The translations under genes were made by a program, and so were the position numbers. From MGML01 sp034416335 (GTDB lineage Bacteria > Chloroflexota > Dehalococcoidia > Dehalococcoidales > UBA2162), in contig DAOULV010000030.1 of the NCBI GenBank assembly GCA_034416335.1, positions 156,737 through 220,736 on the forward strand: a stretch of DNA of 64,000 nucleotides, written 5' to 3'. A model generated the notes under the pieces. It saw only the letters and a program-made list of their open reading frames with translations. It searched no databases and had not been told where the DNA came from. Below, in pieces: positions 17,179 to 26,400 of the stretch. The stretch's first letter is position 1. Each line of letters opens with the position of its first letter.

Positions 17179-17208
17179 ATGATAGTTTTGGTATACTATA
17201 TGATAGTT
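17179..17208 (+). promoter_or_regulatory. Tandem atgatagtt sites around a -10-like element, upstream of the selenoprotein gene
   Basis: Two identical 9-mers at 17179-17187 and 17200-17208 repeat every 21 bp, two helical turns, on the same face of DNA. A TATACT box (17193-17198) sits between them, about 73 bases before the ATG. This geometry fits operator half-sites at a promoter. The regulator is unknown. Confidence 0.4.
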
Positions 17209-17270
17209 CACAATGGTTATTGTGCAGGTATTTTTAGTAACATTCATTTCTGAAAATATAAAAAAGGAGA

Positions 17271-19037
17271 GTGAAAATGTCTGAAAAAGTGTACAAGTGC
17301 CTGAATCCTGTTGGATATGAGGAATCTGTAGAGCTTTATCCTCTTGCCCCACGGTTAGACAAGGACAAACTTGCCGGTAAAACCATATATGTCAGTGTTG
17401 GAGCCGGAGGGGAACAGGGACTAATGATTCCTCTGCCCAAGAGGTTGCAGCAGCTATATCCTGAAATTAACTGGAAAGTTACGCACGCGGCTCCACACAG
17501 GACAATCGCCGGCAGTCTCGCTCTGACAAATGAAGAAATCACAGAAGCCGACGCCTTGATACGCGGCGTGGTCTGGTGACACGGAGCTATCTGGGAGCAG
17601 TTGCCTACCCTTTCGACGTATGAAAAAACCGGCATTCCCTGTGTATTCATTATTTTCCCGGACCAGCAGGAATGCTGGAAAGAAGCCGCGCGGGTAAACG
17701 GGTTACCTGCGGCGCGGTATGTCTGTGAATCGAGAACTATCCCCGGTCATATCGACTGTGAAAGAGTGATACCGGAATTGATGGATGCGTTGACCCGTCC
17801 TTTGACTCCCGAAGAACAGGCAAGAGGTGTTTATACCCCTCCCCCTAACGATAGAGTCCTGTTCGAAGGAGGTCTCGAGGAAGCTCAGGATTTTTACGAA
17901 CAGACCGAAATTATCCCTTCGCTTCAAAATGCACCGTTCGCCAAATATACCGACGGCTTACCGGTGAGGGTTCCCACTGAGGAACGGGTAGCCGAGATGC
18001 TAAAAGGTACCAGCCATGCGCCTGATGAGATAATCAGATTCCAGGAAACCCATAGAGTCGGTGACAGATCTATCCAGATGGGTAATTCCGGTAAAGAAGG
18101 TGAACCCGTTGTTTATCTGCCGATGAAGCGAACGGCGACGGTAGAAAAGATTGCTACTATCGCTGTTATGGCCGGATGTACGCCTGAAATGTTCCCGGTA
18201 GTTCTGGCTATGGCGGAATCCGGCGGTGGCTGTGGTGACGGACGCGGTACTGGAGCTTACTGCGTCAGCGGCCCGATAGGTCGAGAAATAGGAATGAATT
18301 ATGACGTCAATCTTCTCGGTCCCGGGAATCCGGCTAACAAGGCACTTGGCCGTGCCTCGGAACTGATGTGGCGGAATCTCGGGGGTCAAATCCCGAGTGT
18401 AAACAATTGCGGCGTTTTCGGTACCGGGCTTTCTAACGTCTTCCCTGAAAATGCAGATGCCTTACCCCCCGGATGGGAAGGTTTGAACGAAGAGTGCGAC
18501 TTCAAAAAAGACGAAAGCGTCCTGGTCAGGATTGGTATGGGTCTGACCGGAATGACGGGTGCTTCGTGGATGCCCGGTCAGTACCGGGAATTCCAGAAGA
18601 GCGGTCACAGCGGCATTGCCAGGCGTCTCGGGGTCAAAGGCATTCCCGGCCCCCATAACTTCCTGGAATACATTCGCGGTTTCTGGGTTGATGGTGAAGG
18701 CGGTTTCACTTTCATCATGCTTCCCCAGTTAGCTCATCACCTCTATGAAGCCGGATTTAAGTCGAAAGAAGACGTTTATCATTACCTTTACGAAAGAAGT
18801 AAAATAACTCTCAAGGAATACAGGCTTCATTCAATACCTGATGTATGGACAAATGCCTGGAGGGGTACCGAACCAACATCGGGGAAGCCCTGGCTGGAAT
18901 TACCCGAGGACTACATAATACATGCCTGCCCTGATCCATGGGCAAACAATATCATCGTTACAGGTGCCGGTGAAGAACAGCTCCAGTGGCTCCGTGGTTC
19001 TATGAGAGACGCCTACAGCATCGATGCCTGGCGGTAA
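17271..19037 (+). CDS. Candidate selenoprotein, UGSC/GrdB-related (in-frame UGA at 17577)
   Basis: One frame of 588 codons runs from ATG 17271 (AAAAAGGAG site) to TAA, broken only by TGA at 17577-17579 (codon 103). Residues 1-102 (PLAPRLDKDKLAGKTIYVSV...EADALIRGVVW) and 104 onward (HGAIWEQLPTLSTYEKTGIP) join into the layout of UGSC-type (seleno)proteins and glycine reductase component B, where U or C sits right after the 'ADAvvxG' strand and before '..ekxGIPxV'. Residues ~230-350 (ATVEKIATIAVMAGC, then GGGCGDGRGTG, SGPIGREIGMN) match the large conserved domain often found with these proteins. A SECIS-like hairpin follows the UGA. The motif here is UHGA instead of UGSC. A redox role on an unknown substrate is inferred. 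A plain nonsense mutation is less likely. Confidence 0.75.
17593..17610 (+). promoter_or_regulatory. SECIS-like hairpin downstream of the in-frame UGA
   Basis: Stem GGG-A-G-C pairs with G-C-U-CCC (two bulged bases) around an AGUU loop. Counting the U of UGA as 1, the loop GU is at positions 24-25, one base from that of the E. coli fdhF element (23-24). The first bases after the stop (UGACACGG) also match fdhF. Pairing was done by hand. Confidence 0.5.
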
Positions 19038-19065
19038 AGTCTTTCGGATCTAATATGATCTGTGC

Positions 19066-19103
19066 GCAGGTCACCCGCTGATCAGTGGGTGACCTGCTTT
19101 TAT
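19066..19103 (+). terminator. Intrinsic terminator after the selenoprotein gene
   Basis: An 11-bp perfect stem (gcaggtcaccc with gggtgacctgc) with a 10-base loop, then TTTTATTT. Confidence 0.9.
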
Positions 19104-19126
19104 TTATCGGGTTGTATTGATGACAG

Positions 19127-19333
19127 CTATTTACTGATAGCTTCAACCCAATCCAGAGGATACAAATTTATATGCCCGTCATCCAGTTTAACCGTGCAGT
19201 AATCCACGGGTTTATCATCGCCGCCTACCTGGAGCATTGGCACTGGAACCAGTTTAGTATGCTTTCCTGTTACTTCTCCTTCTTTACCCGTATCAAGTGA
19301 TTTCAATATCCTTACTCGTTGTCCTACATCCAT
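19127..19333 (-). CDS. Small KOW/SH3-like protein, unknown
   Basis: 68 residues: MDVGQRVRILKSLDTGKEGEVTGK starts like a KOW or SH3-like barrel strand pair, and the rest (VDYCTVKLDDGHINLYPLDWVE) continues as beta strands. An AGGAGGAAGATCCCC leader precedes the ATG. It is convergent with the selenoprotein gene across the terminator. The function is not known; a link to nucleic acid or to an enzyme subunit is only a guess from the fold. Confidence 0.6.
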   Translation of the reverse strand: MDVGQRVRILKSLDTGKEGEVTGKHTKLVPVPMLQVGGDDKPVDYCTVKLDDGHINLYPLDWVEAISK

Positions 19334-19521
19334 GGGGATCTTCCTCCTGAATTTTGCGATACTGCATTCTGGTCTTATTAATAATAGATTATAATGATAA
19401 TATTTAACAACTTATGCCCACCGTATTTAGCGAAATCGATTATTTGATTTTTCTAAAGGTATTGCAGACAATTAACTATCCAGAATAACAAAACGTAAAG
19501 ATTAGCGGCAGGAAGTAACAG
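19334..19521. other. AT-rich divergent spacer
   Basis: No gene is seen. It should carry divergent promoters for the small KOW-like gene and the amidohydrolase; agcggcaggaag at 19504-19515 is the latter's ribosome site region. Confidence 0.4.
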
Positions 19522-20532
19522 ATGAAGAAGATAGATGCTTATGCTCATATCATCCCGCCCAGATACAAGGAAGCCCTCTTTGAAAGGGCAGACGGGCGGT
19601 TCCGCGACGGCAAGTGGGATTCGGTTATCGAAGGCACACCGGCACTGTTTAACCTCGAAAACAGGCTCCGCATTATAGGTAAATACGAAGGCCTGACACA
19701 GGTATTAACTATCGCTTCCCCGGCTTTAGAAGAATCGGCATCTCCGGAGGATGCAGTTTATCTGGCGAAACTGGCCAATGACGAAATGGCAGAACTTGTC
19801 CTGAAATATCCGGATAAGTTCACAGCAGCCGTAGCCTGCCTGCCGATGAACGATATCGATGCCGCCCTGGAAGAAGCAGACAGGGCGATTAAGCAACTGA
19901 AATTTAAAGGAGTCCAGTTGTTTACACCTGTTGACGGCAAGCCCCTGGATTCCCCGGAATTCATTGCGCTATACGAGAAAATGGCGACCTATGATTTACC
20001 AATCTGGATACACCCGGCGAGAGGGCGCGCCGTTCCGGATTACCCCGGTGAAAACCATTCCAGGTACTATATATACCAGATGTTCGGATGGCCTTATGAG
20101 ACCACCACGGCGATGGTACGCTTAGTCTTTTCCGGTATTTTCGATAAATTCCCGAAAATCAAGTTCATCACTCATCACCTTGGAGCAATGCTCCCCTTCT
20201 TTTCAGAAAGAATAACCATCGGTCAGGACTATGCCGAAACGCACCTTAATACCAGATGGAAAACGGCACTTAATAAGTCACCTATAGAATATTTCCATTA
20301 TTTCTACGGCGACACTGCTGTCAACGGCAATAAAGCCAGCCTGATGTGCGGATATGATTTTTTCGGTCCGGAACACGTCGTTTTTGCTACTGATTTTCCT
20401 TACGACGATGAAGAAGGTGACAGATTCACCCGAGAGGTGATTCGGTCAGTGGAAACGTTAGATATACCTGACGAGCACAAGATAATGATTTTTGAGAATA
20501 ATACCAGAAGACTCCTTCACCTGGATAATTAG
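19522..20532 (+). CDS. Amidohydrolase-2 family protein (ACMSD/resorcylate decarboxylase-like)
   Basis: 336 residues of the TIM-barrel metal-dependent amidohydrolase type: IDAYAHIIPPRY at the N-terminus, PIWIHPARG mid-chain, KFITHHLGAMLPFF, and VVFATDFPYDDEEG near the end supplying the late Asp. Members of this subgroup are mainly hydrolytic or decarboxylating enzymes on aromatic or muconate acids. The usual first metal motif His-x-His is Tyr7-x-His9 here, so metal binding may differ. It is transcribed alone after the terminator region. The substrate is unknown. Confidence 0.85.
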   Translation: MKKIDAYAHIIPPRYKEALFERADGRFRDGKWDSVIEGTPALFNLENRLRIIGKYEGLTQVLTIASPALEESASPEDAVYLAKLANDEMAELVLKYPDKFTAAVACLPMNDIDAALEEADRAIKQLKFKGVQLFTPVDGKPLDSPEFIALYEKMATYDLPIWIHPARGRAVPDYPGENHSRYYIYQMFGWPYETTTAMVRLVFSGIFDKFPKIKFITHHLGAMLPFFSERITIGQDYAETHLNTRWKTALNKSPIEYFHYFYGDTAVNGNKASLMCGYDFFGPEHVVFATDFPYDDEEGDRFTREVIRSVETLDIPDEHKIMIFENNTRRLLHLDN

Positions 20533-20700
20533 CAGCCTAATACCGCTTTCCCTGAAGCTAGGTAGCGAATCATTCTTTCAATACAGTTCTTTGAAATCCA
20601 GAGTTTTCTGGAATCTGGCAACGAGTTTTTAAGCAATTGATATATAAATATGATCCAGACTACTCATCATGCGTAAAATAACGCTGAAGTGCATAATAAA

Positions 20701-20756
20701 TGAGTGGTTGCGAGTCAATTCCCAAGTGTGATTTAAATAATTCCCGCAACCACTCA
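20701..20756. repeat. 12-bp perfect inverted repeat between convergent genes
   Basis: tgagtggttgcg (20701-20712) pairs with cgcaaccactca (20745-20756) across a 32-base loop. It lies between the amidohydrolase and the oligopeptide-binding gene, which converge here. It may be a weak terminator or a protein site; no long T run follows. Confidence 0.4.
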
Positions 20757-20804
20757 CCTTATAGCCATCCTGTGATAGGTGAATTAACTAAAACTTTATT
20801 TCTA

Positions 20805-22637
20805 TTAGTATCCCATCTCCCGTTTCATGTTCGTATCTATCCAGAAGTACTGCAGGTATTCGTCGTTGTTGGCGTTCCCGCCGCCGCCGACAGCACCGTA
20901 GAAGTTCTGGAACCAGGGCCACCACATGGCGAATGAATGAGACTGGGGTAATAGAATAGGTACTGCCTGTTCAAGCTCGTAGGGACCTATCTCCTTCAAT
21001 GTCTTGATTACCAGGTCCTCATTTATACCGGTGTTCTGGGAGACTGTTTCGTACGCTTCCTTGATCCGTGGATCATTGACGCGGCTGTAATTATATATAC
21101 CTCCCGGAGCCATAGTCATCATATTCTGAGGTTTGACAAGATAGTCGCTGGCGAAAAATGCCTGTTCGTAGGTACCGCCCATCCATTCACTCATATAGAC
21201 GGTGAATTCCAGGGCATTTATTTCCAGATCGACATTTATGAGTGCCAGGTATTCCTTGAGTATCGAGAGGAGGTCCGCCTGTCCCCCGGTGCAGTCTACT
21301 TTAAACTTGAATCCGTCGGGATAACCCGCCTCTGCCATCAGCTCTTTGGCTCTCTCAACATCGTAACCGAAAATGTCCTGGACTATCTGGGACTGCTGGT
21401 CCAGGGGAGTATATATCGGGCTGAATGTCGGCGCGTTGATATAAGGCCAGGCTAAAAGTTCAGCATGACCGTTGTAGAAATCATCTAGGAGTTCCTGCTG
21501 GTTGATCGCCATATTAATGGCGTAGCGAACCTTGATATTATCAAAAGGTATGTCCGGGTTATCGAGCCGGGGCCATACCGAGAAGAAAGAGGAACTCTGA
21601 TGTTCTTTTACAAGTAGTTCCGGATTTTCTTTCTTTAACTGCTCGACGGTCTCCCAGCCTCCGAGGGTCATATGGACAGAAGCTACGAAATCGACCTGTC
21701 CGGTCCTGAACGCTGCCTGCTGCGTAGATGAATCGGGAATAATCAGTTCTTTCAATCCGTCGGCATAGGGTAGCCGGTTCTCAGGATGGAGCGGGTCCAT
21801 TTGCCAGTAATTGGGATTCCTCGTGTAGGTAATGGTGCTGCTGAACACATAGTCGTCGAGCATAAAAGGTCCGGTTCCGATGAATCCCTTCCATTCCGTA
21901 AGGGGTTCACCGCCGTTAGCTTCTATAGCATCCGGGCAGATCAGCCACATATGGTCGCCGACCACAGATGCCATTACACCCTGCCATTCGGGTTTCACCT
22001 TTACTTCAACGGTATACTTGTCAATTGCAGTTGCCGAGAGTGGAGCCTTGCCCGTTGTGGTATAGGCGTTATAATTGTAAGACTTCGGTGATGAGAATTG
22101 CCTGTCGATATTCCATACTATATCGTCTGCCGTCAGCTCTCTGCCGTTGGCGGGTGCTTTATTCCACCAGCTGATGCCAGGACGAATATGGTAAAGAAGA
22201 GTTTCACCATCAGGCATTTCCCAGCTTTCGGCAATCTTACCTATCAGCGTATTCACAAAACCACCATAACCGAGTGTCCAGTCATTCTCATTGGTACCGG
22301 CCGGACCTTTGGTCCAGTCGCCGCCGAGCAGCTCTTCACCCACCCATGATGGTACAAACATATCTGATTTAGCCGCGTAGTCCCAGTTATTCCAGTCAGA
22401 GGTGCGTATCCTGTAGTGTATTCCGCCGTATTTCGGCTCTTTCGGGTCGGCATAACCGCTTTCTACGGTTTGCTCATTTACTTGTCCACCTGTTTCCGTT
22501 TCCGTAATCTTTACTTCACTGCTGCCTGTATCTTCTTCTACCTGTTTACCCGTGGTTTCCGTCGTGCCGCATGATGCCAGTATCATAGAAAATACCATCA
22601 GACAGCTTATGAACAACCATACAAACTTTCTTTTCAT
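20805..22637 (-). CDS. ABC transporter substrate-binding lipoprotein, family 5 (peptide/nickel/opine type)
   Basis: 610 residues. A signal peptide with lipobox LASC (Cys23) is followed by a Thr/Glu-rich linker and a family 5 solute-binding fold: LLYHIRPGISWWNKAPANGRE, ELTADDIVWNIDRQ, VEVKVKPEW, FDNIKVRYAINMAINQQELL, YPDGFKFKVDC. Such proteins deliver oligopeptides or other large solutes to Dpp/Opp-type permeases. No permease or ATPase gene is adjacent, so it is an orphan here and must use a transporter encoded elsewhere. An AAGGGAG site precedes the ATG. Confidence 0.93.
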   Translation of the reverse strand: MKRKFVWLFISCLMVFSMILASCGTTETTGKQVEEDTGSSEVKITETETGGQVNEQTVESGYADPKEPKYGGIHYRIRTSDWNNWDYAAKSDMFVPSWVGEELLGGDWTKGPAGTNENDWTLGYGGFVNTLIGKIAESWEMPDGETLLYHIRPGISWWNKAPANGRELTADDIVWNIDRQFSSPKSYNYNAYTTTGKAPLSATAIDKYTVEVKVKPEWQGVMASVVGDHMWLICPDAIEANGGEPLTEWKGFIGTGPFMLDDYVFSSTITYTRNPNYWQMDPLHPENRLPYADGLKELIIPDSSTQQAAFRTGQVDFVASVHMTLGGWETVEQLKKENPELLVKEHQSSSFFSVWPRLDNPDIPFDNIKVRYAINMAINQQELLDDFYNGHAELLAWPYINAPTFSPIYTPLDQQSQIVQDIFGYDVERAKELMAEAGYPDGFKFKVDCTGGQADLLSILKEYLALINVDLEINALEFTVYMSEWMGGTYEQAFFASDYLVKPQNMMTMAPGGIYNYSRVNDPRIKEAYETVSQNTGINEDLVIKTLKEIGPYELEQAVPILLPQSHSFAMWWPWFQNFYGAVGGGGNANNDEYLQYFWIDTNMKREMGY

Positions 22638-23410
22638 TAAGTGTTCTACTCCCTTGTAAATATTAAATGATGCAATCTTGGTCGAGTTGACCTACAAGCC
22701 TGTTGACATCCGTTTATTACCGCGTATACACACCACCTCCTTTTATATATCAGTTCTGATACGAAGTAAAATATCAGAAGTTTTTGTACACTTCACCATA
22801 GTTATCTTATCTGGTAATCAATGACTGGCAAGAAAATGCTGTCAAGTATCAGGATAAGACAAGTCACCACGATATGGTACAAAAGGTTTGATAGTATAAT
22901 CACTTTATTTTGAATTTGTCAAATACGAATAGCTTCGGAAATATTGGGTACTGGTTCTGATTTGCGGTTACCCCATTTATCTCCCTCAAACAGCTTACTC
23001 ATTCGGTAAAAATGTTTCCGTTGGTTGGTGGTCACTCCTGGCTGGAGAAGGGAGTTAAAATGCGAGGGGCTTTGCCCCCTCGCAAAAATATTTTCCCCCC
23101 TTCACGTAAAGTAATCTTTACTGCCAATCAGGGTGCTGCGTGAGAGGGGGATACAGGTGGGCAGTTTTTGTGTAAGAGTGGAATCCAAGAATTTATTACA
23201 CAAACCGAGAACTGTTCAACTAAGATGGTAGATTGCGCAGACTATATTGGTGGTCTTTTCAATGCATCGGATCAACTGCAATCAACCTGATTAAATTATT
23301 CACCCAACATGCTTCAATAGGTATTGTTCAGTCAGGAAGGTAGGTGTATAATCGTCATATCCCAAAAGACTACCTCTTGATTACTAACTCGTGTGAATAG
23401 GGAGGTATCT
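22638..23410. other. 773-base intergenic region with a strong hairpin
   Basis: No gene is seen. At 23061-23083 a hairpin (tgcgagggg-ctttg-ccccctcgca, one bulge) is followed by AAAAATATTTT and could be a terminator or repeat. The right end must hold the promoter of the surface-protein operon; ggaggtatct is the ribosome site at 23401. Confidence 0.5.
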
Positions 23411-26400
23411 ATGAGTGTGAAGCATTGTTTCATCAGGTTGATTTTTCACAGTTTTCGTATTGCTATAACTACATGCCTATTACTCGTACTCATAATGAAT
23501 CCGGTCGATGAAGTTTCCACCGTTAAAGCTGAAGAAGGGCAGGAACCGGTAACTTCAACCTCCGAATCAGAGTGCATCGAGTGCTCATCGGATTATTATG
23601 CTTCTTATACTCCTGATTCGTCGTCACAATTCGGACCGTATCATACATCGCCTGATTACTCTACGCCTGAACATGCTTATTCACCATTTGCTGAAAAGGT
23701 AGAACCTTATCAACCCGCGCCAGAAGACTATGTTTCAGATCAGGTATTGATAAAGTTGAAAGAACAGGTATTTACGCTGGATTATCAATCGATGGAATAC
23801 ACTCCAAACAGTGAAGCTACCCGGGGATTACTTTCCGAGTATGGTATCTCAAACCTGGAACGTGTATTTTCCATTGGAACTCCTGGTTTTAGCGGAGAAA
23901 CATCACCTCAAGATATCGAACCTCCTGTAAAGCCACCATCAGATTTATCACGATGGTATAAAGCAACAACACCGGAAGGTACAGAAGTGCTGGATGTAGT
24001 AAAAACGCTTTCTGAGGATCCCATAGTTGAGGTTGCGGAGCCTAACTACGTTCGTAAACTCGCTGCATTACCTGATGCAACGACTGACCCTCTGTACGAC
24101 GACCAGTGGCATCTGGATACCGTTAATGCACCGGAAGCCTGGCAGTTCTTGGCGGATAACGGTACCAATCCCGGCGGCTGGCGTGATGTCGTCGTTGCCG
24201 TCATAGACTCCGGCGTGGATTGCGATCACCCCGACCTGGCATCGAATATCTGGGTAAACAGCGCCGAGTTCAACGGCACACCAGGAGTAGATGATGATGG
24301 GAACGGATTTGTCGATGATATTCACGGCGTCAGCGTCGTGAGTAACGAACATTCCGGTAACCCTGATGATGACCACGGTCACGGGACTCACGTTGCCGGA
24401 ATTATTGCCGCTTCGGCAAATAACAGCGAAGGTGGGGTCGGTATCGCCTACAATACCCAAATTATGCCTATCAAGGCAGCTCAGTACTCCGGAGTGCTGG
24501 CTACTTCAGATATCGCCGAGGCTATTTATTACGCCATAGACAAAGGTGCCGACATTATAAATATGAGTTTCGGCGGCTATACCCGTTCTCAACTCGAGGA
24601 AGATGCACTGGCGGTAGCATTCGGACAGGCAGTGCTGGTAGCCGCCGCGGGAAATGATGGGATGCACAACGAGTGGCCCTGTAAATACCCGATTCCTCCG
24701 GAACCGATGTACCCGTCGGCTCTGACCTGGGTACTGGGAGTAATGGCATCCACGGAGAGCGATAACCTTGCGAGTTTTTCAAATTATGACTGTACGCCGC
24801 ACACTAACGTAGAATACGAAGTAATGGCTCCGGGCGTAGATATTATGAGTACACTGCCCGATGGGCAGTACGCTGCCTGGGATGGAACCTCTATGGCTGC
24901 TCCGGTAGTATCCGGAATCGCCGCCCTGGTACGTTCTTACTTCAGGGATAAGGATGTATATTCATCCCGGTTCATTATGGGACAGATTGCCGAGACAGGG
25001 TCTAAGAGTGGAGCTTATTATATTCCGGATGCCTATGCTGCATTAACCACGTTCCCCGAGCCAAGTCTATCATACCTTGAACACTGGCTTTTCGATACCG
25101 AAAACCAGAGTGCCGGGAATGACAGTGACGGCATCGTAGACGCCGGTGAAACAATTGATCTGGCCATAGTTATCCGCAACCACTGGAGCAAGGCAGATAA
25201 CGTAACTGTCAACCTGCGTGCCTGGAATGGGATTTCCGAAAACGATGACCCGTACGTAACTATGATTACCAGTAATGTATCGTACGGCGCCGTCGGGTCT
25301 TTCAATACCGACGATAACGGTTTCATTTACGACGGCGATGGTGTTATTACCGGTGTAAGTAATCCGTTTACCTTTAACGTGAGTTCTGATACTCCAAACG
25401 ACCATGTCATTCCCTTCTACCTGACGATGACCTGCGTGAACGGCTACCAGCCAACTGCCAACCTCACCTTCACCAGCAGCTTCAATCTTATGGTGCAAAA
25501 AGGACGTGAAATCCCCAGCATTATCAGCGGTGCTGATGTTTTCGGTAATAAAATCGATTACACCACTGAAACCGAACCGCGTTCTATTACCTCGGCTGAT
25601 TTCAACGGTGATAATTTCACGGATATTGCTGTCTGTCAGAATGCCAATGAGGGTATATTAAGCGTATTTATGAATAACGGTGACGGTACATTCGCGGAGC
25701 GAGTCAATTATACTGATATTCCTTGGATTCAGGTGATAAAGTCGGGTGACTTTAACGGAGATACGTTCCCAGACATAGCGATTATACGCACCTGCGACGT
25801 GCTGATACTTCCGAATAATGGTGATGGTACATTTAATGCGTATACCCAGTATTATATTGGAATATGTAATTTTAACTCCGTTGCAGCCGCTGATTTGAAT
25901 AGTGATAACTTTACGGATCTTGTTGTTCAAAGTCAGAATAGTAACGGTAAAGTAGTTGTATTAATGAATGACGGTGCCGGTAATTTCAACTCGGTCGTGA
26001 GTTACCCAGTCGGTAAAAATCCCAAGTATGTAGTAGCGGCTGATTTTAACGGTGATTCTCATCCGGATGTTGCCGCAATGACATATGATCAGACCATTGA
26101 TGTACTCCTCAATAACGGCGACGGCACCCTAAGTGAGAAAATAGTGAATGAGATAGTGTGCAACTTTTATTCATCATTTTTAGTTGCCGCTGATATTGAT
26201 GGCGACCTATATGCCGACCTGGTGGTGGCTGACGACCAGAAACTGCAGATTTTACTCGGAAATGGAGATGGCAGTTTCACCGCAGGCGGTGAATACTCTA
26301 ACAATTTTTATGTCTATTCTATGAGTACGGTCGATTTGAATTCGGACTCATCAGAAGATATCGTTATTTGCGATAATAACGATGACAGAATAATCGTGTT

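Noticed and set aside
17271..17579. Short stand-alone gene of 102 codons followed by a separate gene from TTG 17601
   Set aside because: The two parts are in the same frame with only TGA between them, and together give one known domain layout. A TTG start at 17601 would cut the domain and lacks a ribosome site.
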